A stretch of DNA of 64,000 nt, from assembly GCF_000787835.1 (NCBI RefSeq), contig NZ_BBPP01000024.1, positions 55,694 to 119,693 of the forward strand. Reading direction: 5' to 3'. The first letter of the stretch is position 1, and every line of letters starts with the position of its first letter. This DNA comes from Streptacidiphilus melanogenes. GTDB lineage: Bacteria; Actinomycetota; Actinomycetes; Streptomycetales; Streptomycetaceae. Both the position numbers and the translations under genes were made by a program. The notes under the pieces are model-generated. The model did no database searches. It was not told the origin of the DNA and worked only from the letters and a program-made list of their open reading frames with translations. Below, one piece after another: positions 45,675 to 56,085 of this stretch.

Positions 45675-47489
45675 TCAGTCCTTGGGAGCGGGACGGGACG
45701 GAGGGAGGGAGCGGAGCCAGGTCTCGCAGCCGACGAGGCTCTCCAACGCCTGGACGGCGCTGTTGTCGGCCTGCGGGCCGGTGAGGCGGACCCGCAGGGC
45801 GTCAGGGTCGAGCAGGCCGCGCCCGGCCAGCCGGGAGTCGGGGCCGAGCAGGTCGAGCAGCGCGGGCAGGTGGGTCCGCAGCCCGCGGCGGACGTCCTCG
45901 CCGAACTCGCCCTTGGTGGCGCGGGTGCGGACGGGCTCCGGGACGATGCCGCGCATCGCCTCCGCCAGCAGGGGTTTGAAGCGCCACGGTCCGGCGTGCG
46001 CGTCAGGGCGCACCCGCAGGGCGGCGTCGACGACCCGGTCGTCGAGCAGGGGCGCCTCGAGGGCGATGCCGCGTTCCGCGTAGAGGTCGGCGAGCAGGCG
46101 ATAGGTGCTGGTGTTGGAGCGGATCACCACCAGCGTCTGATGTGAGCCCAGGTTCGCGGCGAGCGGCGACGCGGTCGCCGCGGTGCGGCGCAGCGCCGCG
46201 CGGGCGAGCTCGGCACCGGCGGGGGTGATCCAGTCGGGGGCGCGGATCGGACCGAGTCCCCAGCCGAGGGCGGCGCGGCGCAGCGGCGGAGGCGGCTCGG
46301 TCAGGACGTCCGCCTCGGCGGCCCACCAGCCGGCGAAGGAGCTCGGGCGCAGCAGCTCGGCAAAGGTCGCCCGCAACGGCCAGCGCCGCAGCGCGGCGTG
46401 CGCGCGCAGGTGCCGCAGCGCGGTGACCGGGCGGCGGCGCAGCAGCGGGTGCAGGTAGCCGGGCATGGGTGTGAACAGCTCGTCGCCGCCGTGGCCGGAA
46501 AGGTGCCGAACCGATCCGTGTTCGGCCAGCAGCGCCACACTGCGCCGGATCCGGGCGGTGGCCCGGGTGAGCGGGCTCGGCATTTCCGCGCTCACCGGAT
46601 TTTCCGCCTCGGCGAACATGTCCGGGAGTTCGGCCTGCGGGACGACGAGGTGCTCCGCGCGGCCGAGTTCTTTCATGGCCAATTCCGCGAAAACCGTGTC
46701 GTCGTTCCCTTCCTCGGCCTCGCCCCAGCGAAACGTGAGGATTTCCGGATCCTCCCTGGCCGCGAGAAAGCAGACGGAGCTGGAATCGAGCCCGCCGGAG
46801 AGGTCCGAGCTCAGCCGGCCATTTTCCGGGCGTTTTCCGTGGGTGGCCGCGAGCAGCGCCTCGCGCACCGCGGCAACCCCGTCGGCCAGGGACAGTTCCG
46901 GCTTCGGCGGCTGCCACCAGCGGACCTCTTCGAGGGCGTCCGCGTCCCATTCGAGCGCGTGGTCCGGCGCGAGCGCGGCGACGCCCGACCAGAGGCTGCG
47001 GGCGTTGGCCGGGTAGGGCAACTGGAGTCCGCAGACGGCGCGCAGCGCGAGCGCCTCCTCGTCCAGGCCGGCGCCGGTGAGCGCGGCGAGCAGGTCGGCG
47101 CGGTCGGCGGCGAGGGCGACGGCGCCGGCCCGGGTGTGGAAGAGCCGCCGCAACCCGGACGCGCTGCCCTGGAACCGGGACCAGTCGGGCAGGGAAACGC
47201 CCAGGTGGCAACTGCCGCGCAGGCCGACAAGGGCCCGGGCGGCGTCGGCGGGCCCCGTGATCCGCCCGGCGGTCTGCGCCAACCGGGCGCGGCTGGCCGG
47301 CGCGTCGCCGACGACCACGAGACGCACCGGGCCGGACTCGACGACCGTCACCGCGTCCGCCGGCCAGCGGCCGACGATCCACGGCCGCCCGGAGGCGTGC
47401 GGGATGACGCGGGCGCCGTCGAGCGGGACGCGTGGGAAGAGCCGCTCGGCCTGCGGCCGGTCCGGAAGGACCACGAACCCGGAGCTCAT
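45675..47489 (-). CDS. Lasso peptide macrolactam synthetase (C protein)
   Basis: A 604-residue asparagine-synthetase-like cyclase. ATG 47489 (MSSGFVVLPDRPQAERLFP) fits the family start; an upstream in-frame GTG overlaps the precursor stop. The N-terminal glutaminase-like half lacks the Cys2 nucleophile, as in other lasso cyclases. The ATP-pyrophosphatase half has the P-loop LSSDLSGGLDSSSVCFLA (about residue 228) and LSGHGGDELFTPM (about 335). It adenylates the Asp8 side chain of the core and joins it to the Gly1 amine. Bases 46560-46820 are poorer in GC than the housekeeping neighbours, consistent with transfer. Confidence 0.95.
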   Translation of the reverse strand: MSSGFVVLPDRPQAERLFPRVPLDGARVIPHASGRPWIVGRWPADAVTVVESGPVRLVVVGDAPASRARLAQTAGRITGPADAARALVGLRGSCHLGVSLPDWSRFQGSASGLRRLFHTRAGAVALAADRADLLAALTGAGLDEEALALRAVCGLQLPYPANARSLWSGVAALAPDHALEWDADALEEVRWWQPPKPELSLADGVAAVREALLAATHGKRPENGRLSSDLSGGLDSSSVCFLAAREDPEILTFRWGEAEEGNDDTVFAELAMKELGRAEHLVVPQAELPDMFAEAENPVSAEMPSPLTRATARIRRSVALLAEHGSVRHLSGHGGDELFTPMPGYLHPLLRRRPVTALRHLRAHAALRRWPLRATFAELLRPSSFAGWWAAEADVLTEPPPPLRRAALGWGLGPIRAPDWITPAGAELARAALRRTAATASPLAANLGSHQTLVVIRSNTSTYRLLADLYAERGIALEAPLLDDRVVDAALRVRPDAHAGPWRFKPLLAEAMRGIVPEPVRTRATKGEFGEDVRRGLRTHLPALLDLLGPDSRLAGRGLLDPDALRVRLTGPQADNSAVQALESLVGCETWLRSLPPSRPAPKD

Positions 47490-47572
47490 GTGCTGCTGCG
47501 ACCACCGTTTCCGGATCGACCGCGGACCGGACCCCGAAAGGGCCGGCCCGCGGCGCGGATCGTCTCGACGAA

Positions 47573-47701
47573 TTACCACTTCATGTTGAAGAACCAGTCC
47601 GGAACGGTTCCCCAGCCGCCGAGGGTGTCCTCATTGAACTCGCCGACCTCGACCAGTGCCGGTGCCATGTACTCGTTCGACTGCTCGGTGGTGTCAGCCA
47701 C
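47573..47701 (-). CDS. Lasso peptide precursor (A)
   Basis: A 42-residue precursor from GTG 47701, with GGGAGG five bases upstream. The leader (residues 1-27) contains the recognition segment YMAPALVEVGEFNEDT, with the invariant Thr26 at position -2 of the cleavage site. The core (28-42) is GGWGTVPDWFFNMKW: Gly1, and Asp8 as the only acidic residue, predict an 8-residue macrolactam ring and a 7-residue tail. There are no cysteines, so this is class II. Tail plugs could be W9/F10/F11 or W15. It is the first gene of an A-C-B1-B2 operon with a promoter about 60 bp upstream. Confidence 0.93.
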   Translation of the reverse strand: MADTTEQSNEYMAPALVEVGEFNEDTLGGWGTVPDWFFNMKW

Positions 47702-47761
47702 GGGAGCCTCCCAGATCCGAATCCGCCATTACGAAGCCCGTTAATTCCCAGGCGACGGCCG

Positions 47762-47790
47762 AATCTAGCATGTACACGGTCAACGGTTAA
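47762..47790 (-). promoter_or_regulatory. Promoter of the lasso operon
   Basis: On the minus strand TTAACC (47790-47785), a 17-base spacer and TAGATT (47767-47762) form a good vegetative promoter. The expected transcript start is near 47755, about 54 bases before the precursor start codon. Confidence 0.65.
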
Positions 47791-47804
47791 GTGATCTAGG
47801 TCAC
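47791..47804. promoter_or_regulatory. Palindrome abutting the lasso promoter
   Basis: GTGATCTAGGTCAC is symmetric at 12 of 14 positions and touches the -35 hexamer on its upstream side. The position suits an activator or a repressor controlling the lasso operon. No regulator gene belongs to the cluster. Confidence 0.5.
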
Positions 47805-47878
47805 GCGATTTTCGGCCACGAATTCCGGTCATTCTCCGGCCGGCGTGTTTAGCCGCAGCTCGGCGTGATCCTGCGCCC

Positions 47879-49381
47879 TCAGCGCTGGTGCGGGGCGGTG
47901 ACGCGGCCACGGAGCCAGGCGGTGGCCTGGTCGGCCGGCATGGCCTTGGAGACCAGCCATCCCTGGACCGCGTCGCAGCCCATGCCCTGGAGGCGCTTCC
48001 AGGTCTCGTCGTCCTCGACGCCCTCGGCGACGACGGTCAGGCCGAGCGAGTGCGCGAGCTGGACGCTGCAGCGCACCACGGCCGCGTCGTGGTCGTCGGC
48101 GACCATGCGGCTGACGAAGGAGCGGTCGATCTTCAGCTCGCCGACCGGGAGCCGGCGCAGCCGGACCAGGGAGGAGTAGCCGGTGCCGAAGTCGTCCAGG
48201 GACATCCCGACGCCGTGGCCGCGCAGCTCCTCCAGCGTCTCGGCGGCCCGCTGCCCGTCCTCCAGCAGCAGCCGCTCGGTGATCTCCAACTGGAGCGCAC
48301 CGGCCGGCACCCCGTGCCGTTCGAGCCGGCCGGCGACGCCCGCCGCGAAGCCGGGACGCAGGACGTCACGCGGCGAGATGTTGACCGCGACCGGCACCTC
48401 GATGCCCTCCGCGCGCCACCGTGCGAGCTGGGAGACGGCGGCCTCCAGCACGTAGTCCGTCAGCTGGGGCATCAGACCGCTGGATTCAGCGAGCCCGACG
48501 AACTCCTCGGGACTGACCGGCCCGCGCCCGGCGCGCGACCAGCGCACCAGCGCCTCGAGACCGACGACGCTCCCGTCGAAGGCGACCTTGGGCTGGTAGT
48601 GCACCTGCACCTCGCCCAGGTCGAGCGCGCGACGCAACTCGCCGAGCAGCCCCAGCCGCAGCGGCGTGTCCTCCTCCTGCCCCGGCTGATAGAGGGTCAC
48701 CCCGGCGCGGCTGCGCTGCGCGTGGGCCATGGCGATGTCGGCGCGGCGCAGCAGCGACTCGGCGTCAGCCGCGTGGTCGGGCAGGACCGCTACACCGGTG
48801 CTGGACTCCAGGATCAGCTGCAGGCCGCCGAACTGGATCGGCGCGGCGACCTCGGCGGCGAAGGCCCGGGCGAGCCCCAGCAGCGCGGCGGTCTCCTCCG
48901 GCGGCTCGGGCACGAGTACGGCGAACTCGTCCCCGCCGAGGCGCGCCACCAGCGCACCGGTGTCGAGCGCGAGGGCCTGCAGCCGCTGGGCCACCTGGAC
49001 CAGCAACCGGTCGCCGGCGAGATGCCCCAGAGTGTCGTTCAGGGAGCGGAAGCGGTCCAGGTCGATCAGGACCAGCGCGTGCCGGGCCCGCTCGGTCGCC
49101 GCCTGCACGGCGGCGAGGCGTAGTGCGTACCGGTTCGGCAGGCCGGTGAGCTGGTCGGTCACCCCCTCGCGCACCCGCTGCCGGCCGAACCACCAGGCGG
49201 CGAACAGCACCGCGATGGGCACGCCGAACAGCGGGAGCAGGATGGGCTCGTGTCGCGCCACCACATCGGCCAGCGGCACCAACGGCGCCGCCCCGGCCAA
49301 ACCCACGCCGAGGAAGACCGCCGTTCTGACGGCAAACCCGGCACGGTCAGGACCCAGCACTGACCGACGCGTGCGCTCCAT
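47879..49381 (-). CDS. rmdB: RmdB-like GGDEF-EAL c-di-GMP phosphodiesterase
   Basis: A 500-residue protein from ATG 49381, with AGAGG upstream; the longer open frame is non-coding. Two N-terminal membrane segments (about residues 16-66), then a GGDEF domain with intact RLGGDEFAVLV (about 150), and an EAL domain with all hallmarks: GLEALVRW, NISPRDVL, LDDFGTGYSSL, LKIDRSFV, VAEGVED and DAVQGWLVS. It should hydrolyse c-di-GMP, in contrast to the cyclase-like CdgC protein 11 kb away. It lies beside ligA, as SCO5495/rmdB does in S. coelicolor (recalled). Confidence 0.9.
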   Translation of the reverse strand: MERTRRSVLGPDRAGFAVRTAVFLGVGLAGAAPLVPLADVVARHEPILLPLFGVPIAVLFAAWWFGRQRVREGVTDQLTGLPNRYALRLAAVQAATERARHALVLIDLDRFRSLNDTLGHLAGDRLLVQVAQRLQALALDTGALVARLGGDEFAVLVPEPPEETAALLGLARAFAAEVAAPIQFGGLQLILESSTGVAVLPDHAADAESLLRRADIAMAHAQRSRAGVTLYQPGQEEDTPLRLGLLGELRRALDLGEVQVHYQPKVAFDGSVVGLEALVRWSRAGRGPVSPEEFVGLAESSGLMPQLTDYVLEAAVSQLARWRAEGIEVPVAVNISPRDVLRPGFAAGVAGRLERHGVPAGALQLEITERLLLEDGQRAAETLEELRGHGVGMSLDDFGTGYSSLVRLRRLPVGELKIDRSFVSRMVADDHDAAVVRCSVQLAHSLGLTVVAEGVEDDETWKRLQGMGCDAVQGWLVSKAMPADQATAWLRGRVTAPHQR

Positions 49382-49682
49382 CGGTTTTCCTCTTGCTTCC
49401 CCGCTCGCCGGTTGCACCGCACAGGACGTACGGACCGACAGGATCGGGCTGCTTCCAGCGTAGGCGGACTGCCCCTGCAGAGAGTGGCAATCCACCAGGC
49501 TGTGACCGAGTGGTGTCCTCAACCGATGGACAAATGAGCTGATTGTCCGAATATGCCCGACAACAGCGTGAGCAAGGAAACGTGACAGACCGCCACGGAC
49601 CGCACTCACCAGGCGACCCCGCGTCACCTGACACAGAGTCACCCGGTGTCGTGACGCCCGGAACTCCCCCGCTACTCGCGGG
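49382..49682. promoter_or_regulatory. rmdB-ligA intergenic region
   Basis: About 300 bp between the ligA stop and the rmdB start, both on the minus strand. It must carry the ligA 3' end and the rmdB promoter. Composition is lower in GC around 49520-49560. No gene, long hairpin or repeat stands out. Confidence 0.5.
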
Positions 49683-51872
<2,190 letters not shown>

Positions 51873-52892
51873 CTATTCGGGATTGTCGGCCAGGCTCTGC
51901 GCCGCGATGACGCTGTGTGACAGCGCCGTGCGCGCGTAGGCCGGGGACGCCCCCGCCAGGCCGCAGGTGGGGGTGACCACGACGGAGCGCGGCAGCAGCG
52001 CGGGGGCCAGGCCCAGGCGCCGCCACAACGTCCTCACACCGCTGACACTACCGGCCGGGTCTGACAATTTCCGGTCCGTGGAGGGCACGACACCGAGCAG
52101 GAAGACGGTGCCGCTCTCGACCCCTTCGCCGATCGCGTCGTCGTCACGCTCCGTCAGCAAGGATGCGTCCAGCGACACCGCCGAGGCGCCCGCGCGGCGC
52201 AGCAGTGGGATCGGGACCGAGGGGGCGCAGCTGTGGACGATCACCGGCGCGTCGACGCCGTCGATCACGGCCCGCAGGATCTCCTCCCCCACGCCGCGGT
52301 CCACCGCGCGCAGGCGCTGCCAGCCGCTGGCCGTCTTCACCTGGCCGGCCAGGACCGCCGGGAGGGACGGCTCGTCGAGCTGGAGCAGCAGCTGCGCGCC
52401 GGGGATGCGGCGGCGGACCTCGGCGAGGTGGAGCCGCAGTCCCTCGGTCAGCGAGGCGGCGACGTCGCGGACCGCGCCCGGGTCGGCGAGCGCCTTCTCA
52501 CCGCGCGGGAGTTCCACCGAGGCGGCCAGCGTCCACGGGCCGACGGCCTGGACCTTCAGCGGGCCGGTGTGGTCCTGGGTGAACTCCTCCAGCGCGTCGA
52601 GGTCCTCACCGAGCCAGGAGTGGGCGCGGCGGGTGTCGCGCCCCGGGTGGTCGCCGAAGCGCCAGCCGGAGGGCTCGACGCGGGCGTACAGCTCGACCAG
52701 CAGGCCCAGGGTGCGGCCGATCATGTCGGCGCCGGGGCCGCGCGCGGGCAGCTCGGGGAGGTGCGGCAGCACCTCCAGCGAGCCGGTGACGGTCTTGGCC
52801 GCCTCACGGGCGTCCGTACCGGGCATGGAGCCGACGCCGGTCGCCCCCGGTCCGGCGAGCGCGGGGAACGTGCTCACAGCCTCTGTCGTCAC
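51873..52892 (-). CDS. MetE C-terminal-like (cobalamin-independent methionine synthase family) protein
   Basis: A 339-residue protein resembling the C-terminal barrel of MetE, without the N-terminal half. GVGSMPGTDAREA at the start and LLLQLDEPSLPAVLAG are family signatures. IVHSCAPS and VVVTPTCGLAGASP supply the His-x-Cys and Cys zinc ligands that activate a thiol. It may be a methyltransferase using an alternative methyl donor or partner protein. The GTG start overlaps the SDR stop codon by four bases; ligA follows 21 bases on. Confidence 0.88.
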   Translation of the reverse strand: MTTEAVSTFPALAGPGATGVGSMPGTDAREAAKTVTGSLEVLPHLPELPARGPGADMIGRTLGLLVELYARVEPSGWRFGDHPGRDTRRAHSWLGEDLDALEEFTQDHTGPLKVQAVGPWTLAASVELPRGEKALADPGAVRDVAASLTEGLRLHLAEVRRRIPGAQLLLQLDEPSLPAVLAGQVKTASGWQRLRAVDRGVGEEILRAVIDGVDAPVIVHSCAPSVPIPLLRRAGASAVSLDASLLTERDDDAIGEGVESGTVFLLGVVPSTDRKLSDPAGSVSGVRTLWRRLGLAPALLPRSVVVTPTCGLAGASPAYARTALSHSVIAAQSLADNPE

Positions 52893-53578
52893 CGGCCCGG
52901 CCGCACCGTCACGTCGGTGATCTCCGCGTCCCGCGGCAGGTCGATCGCGGTGAGCACGGCCTTGGCCACCGACTCGGGCGCGATCCACGCCTCCGCGTCG
53001 TACTCCCGGCCCTCCTGCGCGTGCACCTTGGCCTGCATCGGGGTGGCGGTGCGGCCCGGGTAGACGGTGGTGACCCGGACGCCGTTGCCGTGCTCCTCCT
53101 CACGCAGCGAGTCGGCGAGCGCGCGCAGGCCGAACTTGGACGCCGCGTAGACGCCCCACTCGGCATTGGCGCGCAGACCCGCGCCGGAGTTGACGAAGAC
53201 CACGTGCCCCTGCGAGACGCGCAGCGTCGGCAGCAGCAGGCGGGTCAGCTCGGCCGGGGCGAGGAGGTTGACCGCGAAGGTCTCCTGCCAGACCTTCGGC
53301 GTCATGTCGCCGATCGTGCCCAGCTCGACCACGCCGGCGACGTGCAGCAGCGAGTCGATCCGGTCCGGCTGCGGCTGGTGGCTGAGCGCCCAGCTCAGCC
53401 GCTCCGGCTGGGCAAGGTCCCCGACCAGCGTGCGCGCGCCGGGGAAGCGCTCACGCAGCTCCGCCGCACGGCGGGCGTCCCGGGCGAGCAGCCACAGCTC
53501 CTCGCCTCGCTCGTCGAGCTTCGCGGCGACGGCCGCGCCGATGCCGGAGCCGGCTCCGGTGATCACATGCGTTCCCAT
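52889..53578 (-). CDS. Short-chain dehydrogenase/reductase
   Basis: A 229-residue classical SDR. TGAGSGIGAAVA is the nucleotide-binding glycine motif (residues 7-18), HVAGVVELG the NNAG-equivalent, and FVNSGAGLRANAEWGVYAASKFGL holds the catalytic Ser, Tyr and Lys. Length and lack of extra domains are normal. Substrate unknown. It is coupled to the MetE-like gene and divergent from the RCK-domain gene at 53664. Confidence 0.93.
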   Translation of the reverse strand: MGTHVITGAGSGIGAAVAAKLDERGEELWLLARDARRAAELRERFPGARTLVGDLAQPERLSWALSHQPQPDRIDSLLHVAGVVELGTIGDMTPKVWQETFAVNLLAPAELTRLLLPTLRVSQGHVVFVNSGAGLRANAEWGVYAASKFGLRALADSLREEEHGNGVRVTTVYPGRTATPMQAKVHAQEGREYDAEAWIAPESVAKAVLTAIDLPRDAEITDVTVRPGR

Positions 53579-53663
53579 GGGTTCATCAGTACCACGCCCG
53601 GGACCCCGCTCCGTGCGCCACCATGGTGATCATCAACGCTGGCGCGGGCGAGGGGCGGAGACG

Positions 53664-55541
53664 GTGCCGGACGGGACGGGGCGACACGAGGCCGAGGCGG
53701 ACGACGTGACGCGGGGCGTGGAGGTCCGCGGGCACATGGTCGTGGTCGGCAACGACGCACTGACCCAGCGTCTCGCCGGGGACCTGGCGGGGCTCTACCA
53801 GGAGCGCGTGATCGTCGTCGTGCCCGAGCCGAAACAGGACCACGGGCCGCAACTGCTGGCACTGCACCAGGAGTCGGGCCCGATCAGCGTCATCGCCGGA
53901 CGCCGCCCGGACGAGGCGACGCTGCGTCAGGCCGGCGTCGCCGACGCCGACGCGCTGGCGATCGTGCTCGACGACGACCAGGCCGTCACCGCCGCCGCGC
54001 TGACCGCGCGCAGCATCAACCCCCACGTGCGGCTGGCGCTGCGGGTCCACAGCAGCGCCCTCGGCAAGCGGCTGCGACGGCTGCTGGACCGTCCGGACGC
54101 GCCCACCACCGTGGCCTCCGCCTCGGAGACGGCCGCGCCGGCGCTGGTCTCCTCCGCGCTGCCGCATCAGGAGCAGGTGATCGCGGTCAACAACGGCACC
54201 TGCACCGTCGTCTCCAGGGATCTCCCGGAGGGCGCGGAGAGGCTGCTGCCGGGGCCGGACATCCCGATCGCGGTGCTCACCGAGGCCGAGGGCGTGCTGC
54301 TGCCCGATCCGGAGAGCTGGACTCCGCCGACGGACGAGCGGGTCACCGTGGTCCGCCTGCGTCACCACCAGGAGACCGCCGCTCCGAAGGGGCCGCCCGC
54401 CTGGTCCCGGATGATGGCGGTGATGCGCGCGTTCGTCTCGCGCAAACTGCAGGTGGCCGCGGCCGCGCTCTCGGTGGTGGTGGCCCTGCTGACCGTGCTC
54501 ACCTGGCAGTTGACCGGCACCGACCTGGGGCGGTCGCTCTACCTGGTGCTGCTCGACCTCTCCTCGGCGGGCAACCCGGCCTTCGGCGAGCCGGTGGCCC
54601 GTCAGGTGCTGCAGATCGTCACCATGTTCACCGGGATGCTGATCCTCGGCCTGGTCGCCGCCATCGTGCTGGACAGCGTCGGCGCGGTCCGTCCCGCCGA
54701 CGGCACGCGGCGGGTGCGGCGGACCCTGAACAACCACATTCTGCTGATCGGCATCGGCAGCGCCGGGACGGCGGTCGTCTCGCGGCTGGCGGACATGCGG
54801 CGACAGGTGGTCGTCGTCGAGCGCAACCCGAACGCCCGCAACCTCGCGGCCGTGCGGGCGCGCGGCGTCCCGGTCGTGCTCGGCGAGTTCACCAGCGACT
54901 CCGTCTGGCAGGCGGCGCGCGGCGACCGCGCGTCGGCGGTGATGGCGCTGACCAACAACGACAGCGCCAACCTGCAGGCGGTCCTCTTCGCCCGGGAGCG
55001 CCGCCCGGACGTGCCGGTCGTGCTGCGGCTCTTCGACGAGGGTTTCGCGAGGACCGTCTACAAGGCGCTGCGCGAGGCGCACCCCAACTCGCGCACCCGC
55101 AGCCGCAGCGTGTCCTACCTGGCCGCGCCCGCCTTCGCCGCGGCGATGATGGGCCGCCGGGTACTGGCCGCGATACCCGCGCGCCGGGAGATCCTGCTGC
55201 TGGCGGAGGTGACCGTGACCGAGGGCGACGCGCTGGCCGAACGGACCGTCACCGAGGCGTTCGAGCCCGGTGACTGGCGGGTCGTCGCGCTCCGCCCGGC
55301 TGGGCGCGGGCAGCACTTCGGCTGGAGCCCGGAGGCGACCCACCGGCTGCGCGCGGAGGACCGGGTGGTCGTGGTGGCCACCCGCGCCGGCCTCGGCCGG
55401 CTGCTGCGCCGCGCGGACGCGCCGCCGACGACGACCGGACTGCCCGAGCTTCCGGCCCAGACGGCGCAGACGGCCCGGACGGCTCAGGCGGAGGCGGGCA
55501 CCGAGGCGTCGCCGGCGTCGTCCGCAGCTCCCTCGGCGTAG
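53664..55541 (+). CDS. Two-RCK-domain membrane protein (TrkA-N; CASTOR/channel-like)
   Basis: About 625 residues from GTG 53664 (GGAGACG upstream). The first RCK/TrkA-N-like domain is HMVVVGNDALTQRLAGDL (about residues 28-45). Two hydrophobic helices follow (LQVAAAALSVVVALLTVLTWQL and VLQIVTMFTGMLILGLVAAIVL, about 265-340). The second TrkA-N domain is NHILLIGIGSAGTAVVSRL (about 355-373), followed by a TrkA-C-like end. The loop between the helices, LDLSSAGNPAF, has no TVGYG-like potassium filter, so it is not an ordinary K+ channel. Its 3' end overlaps the convergent LOG gene by 58 bases. Confidence 0.85.
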   Translation: MPDGTGRHEAEADDVTRGVEVRGHMVVVGNDALTQRLAGDLAGLYQERVIVVVPEPKQDHGPQLLALHQESGPISVIAGRRPDEATLRQAGVADADALAIVLDDDQAVTAAALTARSINPHVRLALRVHSSALGKRLRRLLDRPDAPTTVASASETAAPALVSSALPHQEQVIAVNNGTCTVVSRDLPEGAERLLPGPDIPIAVLTEAEGVLLPDPESWTPPTDERVTVVRLRHHQETAAPKGPPAWSRMMAVMRAFVSRKLQVAAAALSVVVALLTVLTWQLTGTDLGRSLYLVLLDLSSAGNPAFGEPVARQVLQIVTMFTGMLILGLVAAIVLDSVGAVRPADGTRRVRRTLNNHILLIGIGSAGTAVVSRLADMRRQVVVVERNPNARNLAAVRARGVPVVLGEFTSDSVWQAARGDRASAVMALTNNDSANLQAVLFARERRPDVPVVLRLFDEGFARTVYKALREAHPNSRTRSRSVSYLAAPAFAAAMMGRRVLAAIPARREILLLAEVTVTEGDALAERTVTEAFEPGDWRVVALRPAGRGQHFGWSPEATHRLRAEDRVVVVATRAGLGRLLRRADAPPTTTGLPELPAQTAQTARTAQAEAGTEASPASSAAPSA

Positions 55542-56050
55542 CGCAGGGCGGACTCGCCGTCGGGCGCGAAGCGCACCAGCTCGTCCAGCGTGCGGGGCAG
55601 GAAGCCCTCCTGCTCCATCCGCCGCAGCTGGGTGCGCATGCCGTCGTAGAAGCCCTCGGTGTCGAGCAGCACCACCGGCTTGTCGTGCAGGCCGTGCTTC
55701 TTCAGCTCCAGCACCTCGGTCACCTCGTCGAGCGTGCCCAGGCCGCCGACCAGCACGACGAGCGCGTCGGCACGCTCCAGCAGCTGCGCCTTGCGCTCGG
55801 CCAGGTTCGCCGTGGTCACCAGCTCGTCGGCCCCGGAGTACGCCTTGTGCGCCAGCATCTCGACGGAGATGCCGACCAGCTTGGCGCCCGCGGCCTTCGC
55901 CTCGTCGGCGACGATCCCCATCAGGCCGGCGAACGAGCCGCCCCAGACGAGCGTGTGACCGCGTTCGCCCAGCGCGCGGGCGAACTCGCGCGCGGGCACG
56001 GTGTAGCGCTCCTCGAGGGCGTTGGCGGAGCAGAAGACGGTGATGTTCAC
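55484..56050 (-). CDS. LOG-family Rossmann protein (TIGR00730)
   Basis: A 188-residue protein from GTG 56050. FCSANALEERY, then LVWGGSFAGLMGIVADEA, and the VVLVGGLGTLDEVTEVLE segment correspond to the PGGxGTxxE nucleotide 5'-monophosphate phosphoribohydrolase motif, here with Val replacing Pro and Leu inside. It is likely a nucleotide monophosphate nucleosidase. Its C-terminal coding end lies within the tail of the RCK gene on the other strand. Confidence 0.9.
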   Translation of the reverse strand: MNITVFCSANALEERYTVPAREFARALGERGHTLVWGGSFAGLMGIVADEAKAAGAKLVGISVEMLAHKAYSGADELVTTANLAERKAQLLERADALVVLVGGLGTLDEVTEVLELKKHGLHDKPVVLLDTEGFYDGMRTQLRRMEQEGFLPRTLDELVRFAPDGESALRYAEGAADDAGDASVPASA

Positions 56051-56085
56051 GCGGGTTCCCCCAGAGTGCGGAGTGACTCGAAGAC

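Noticed and set aside
45675-47489. Primary asparagine synthetase
   Set aside because: No Cys2 nucleophile, and the gene sits between a lasso precursor and B1/B2 genes, so it is the lasso cyclase.
49382-49642. N-terminal extension of rmdB upstream of ATG 49381
   Set aside because: The extension is low-quality sequence without domain support; ATG 49381 has AGAGG upstream.
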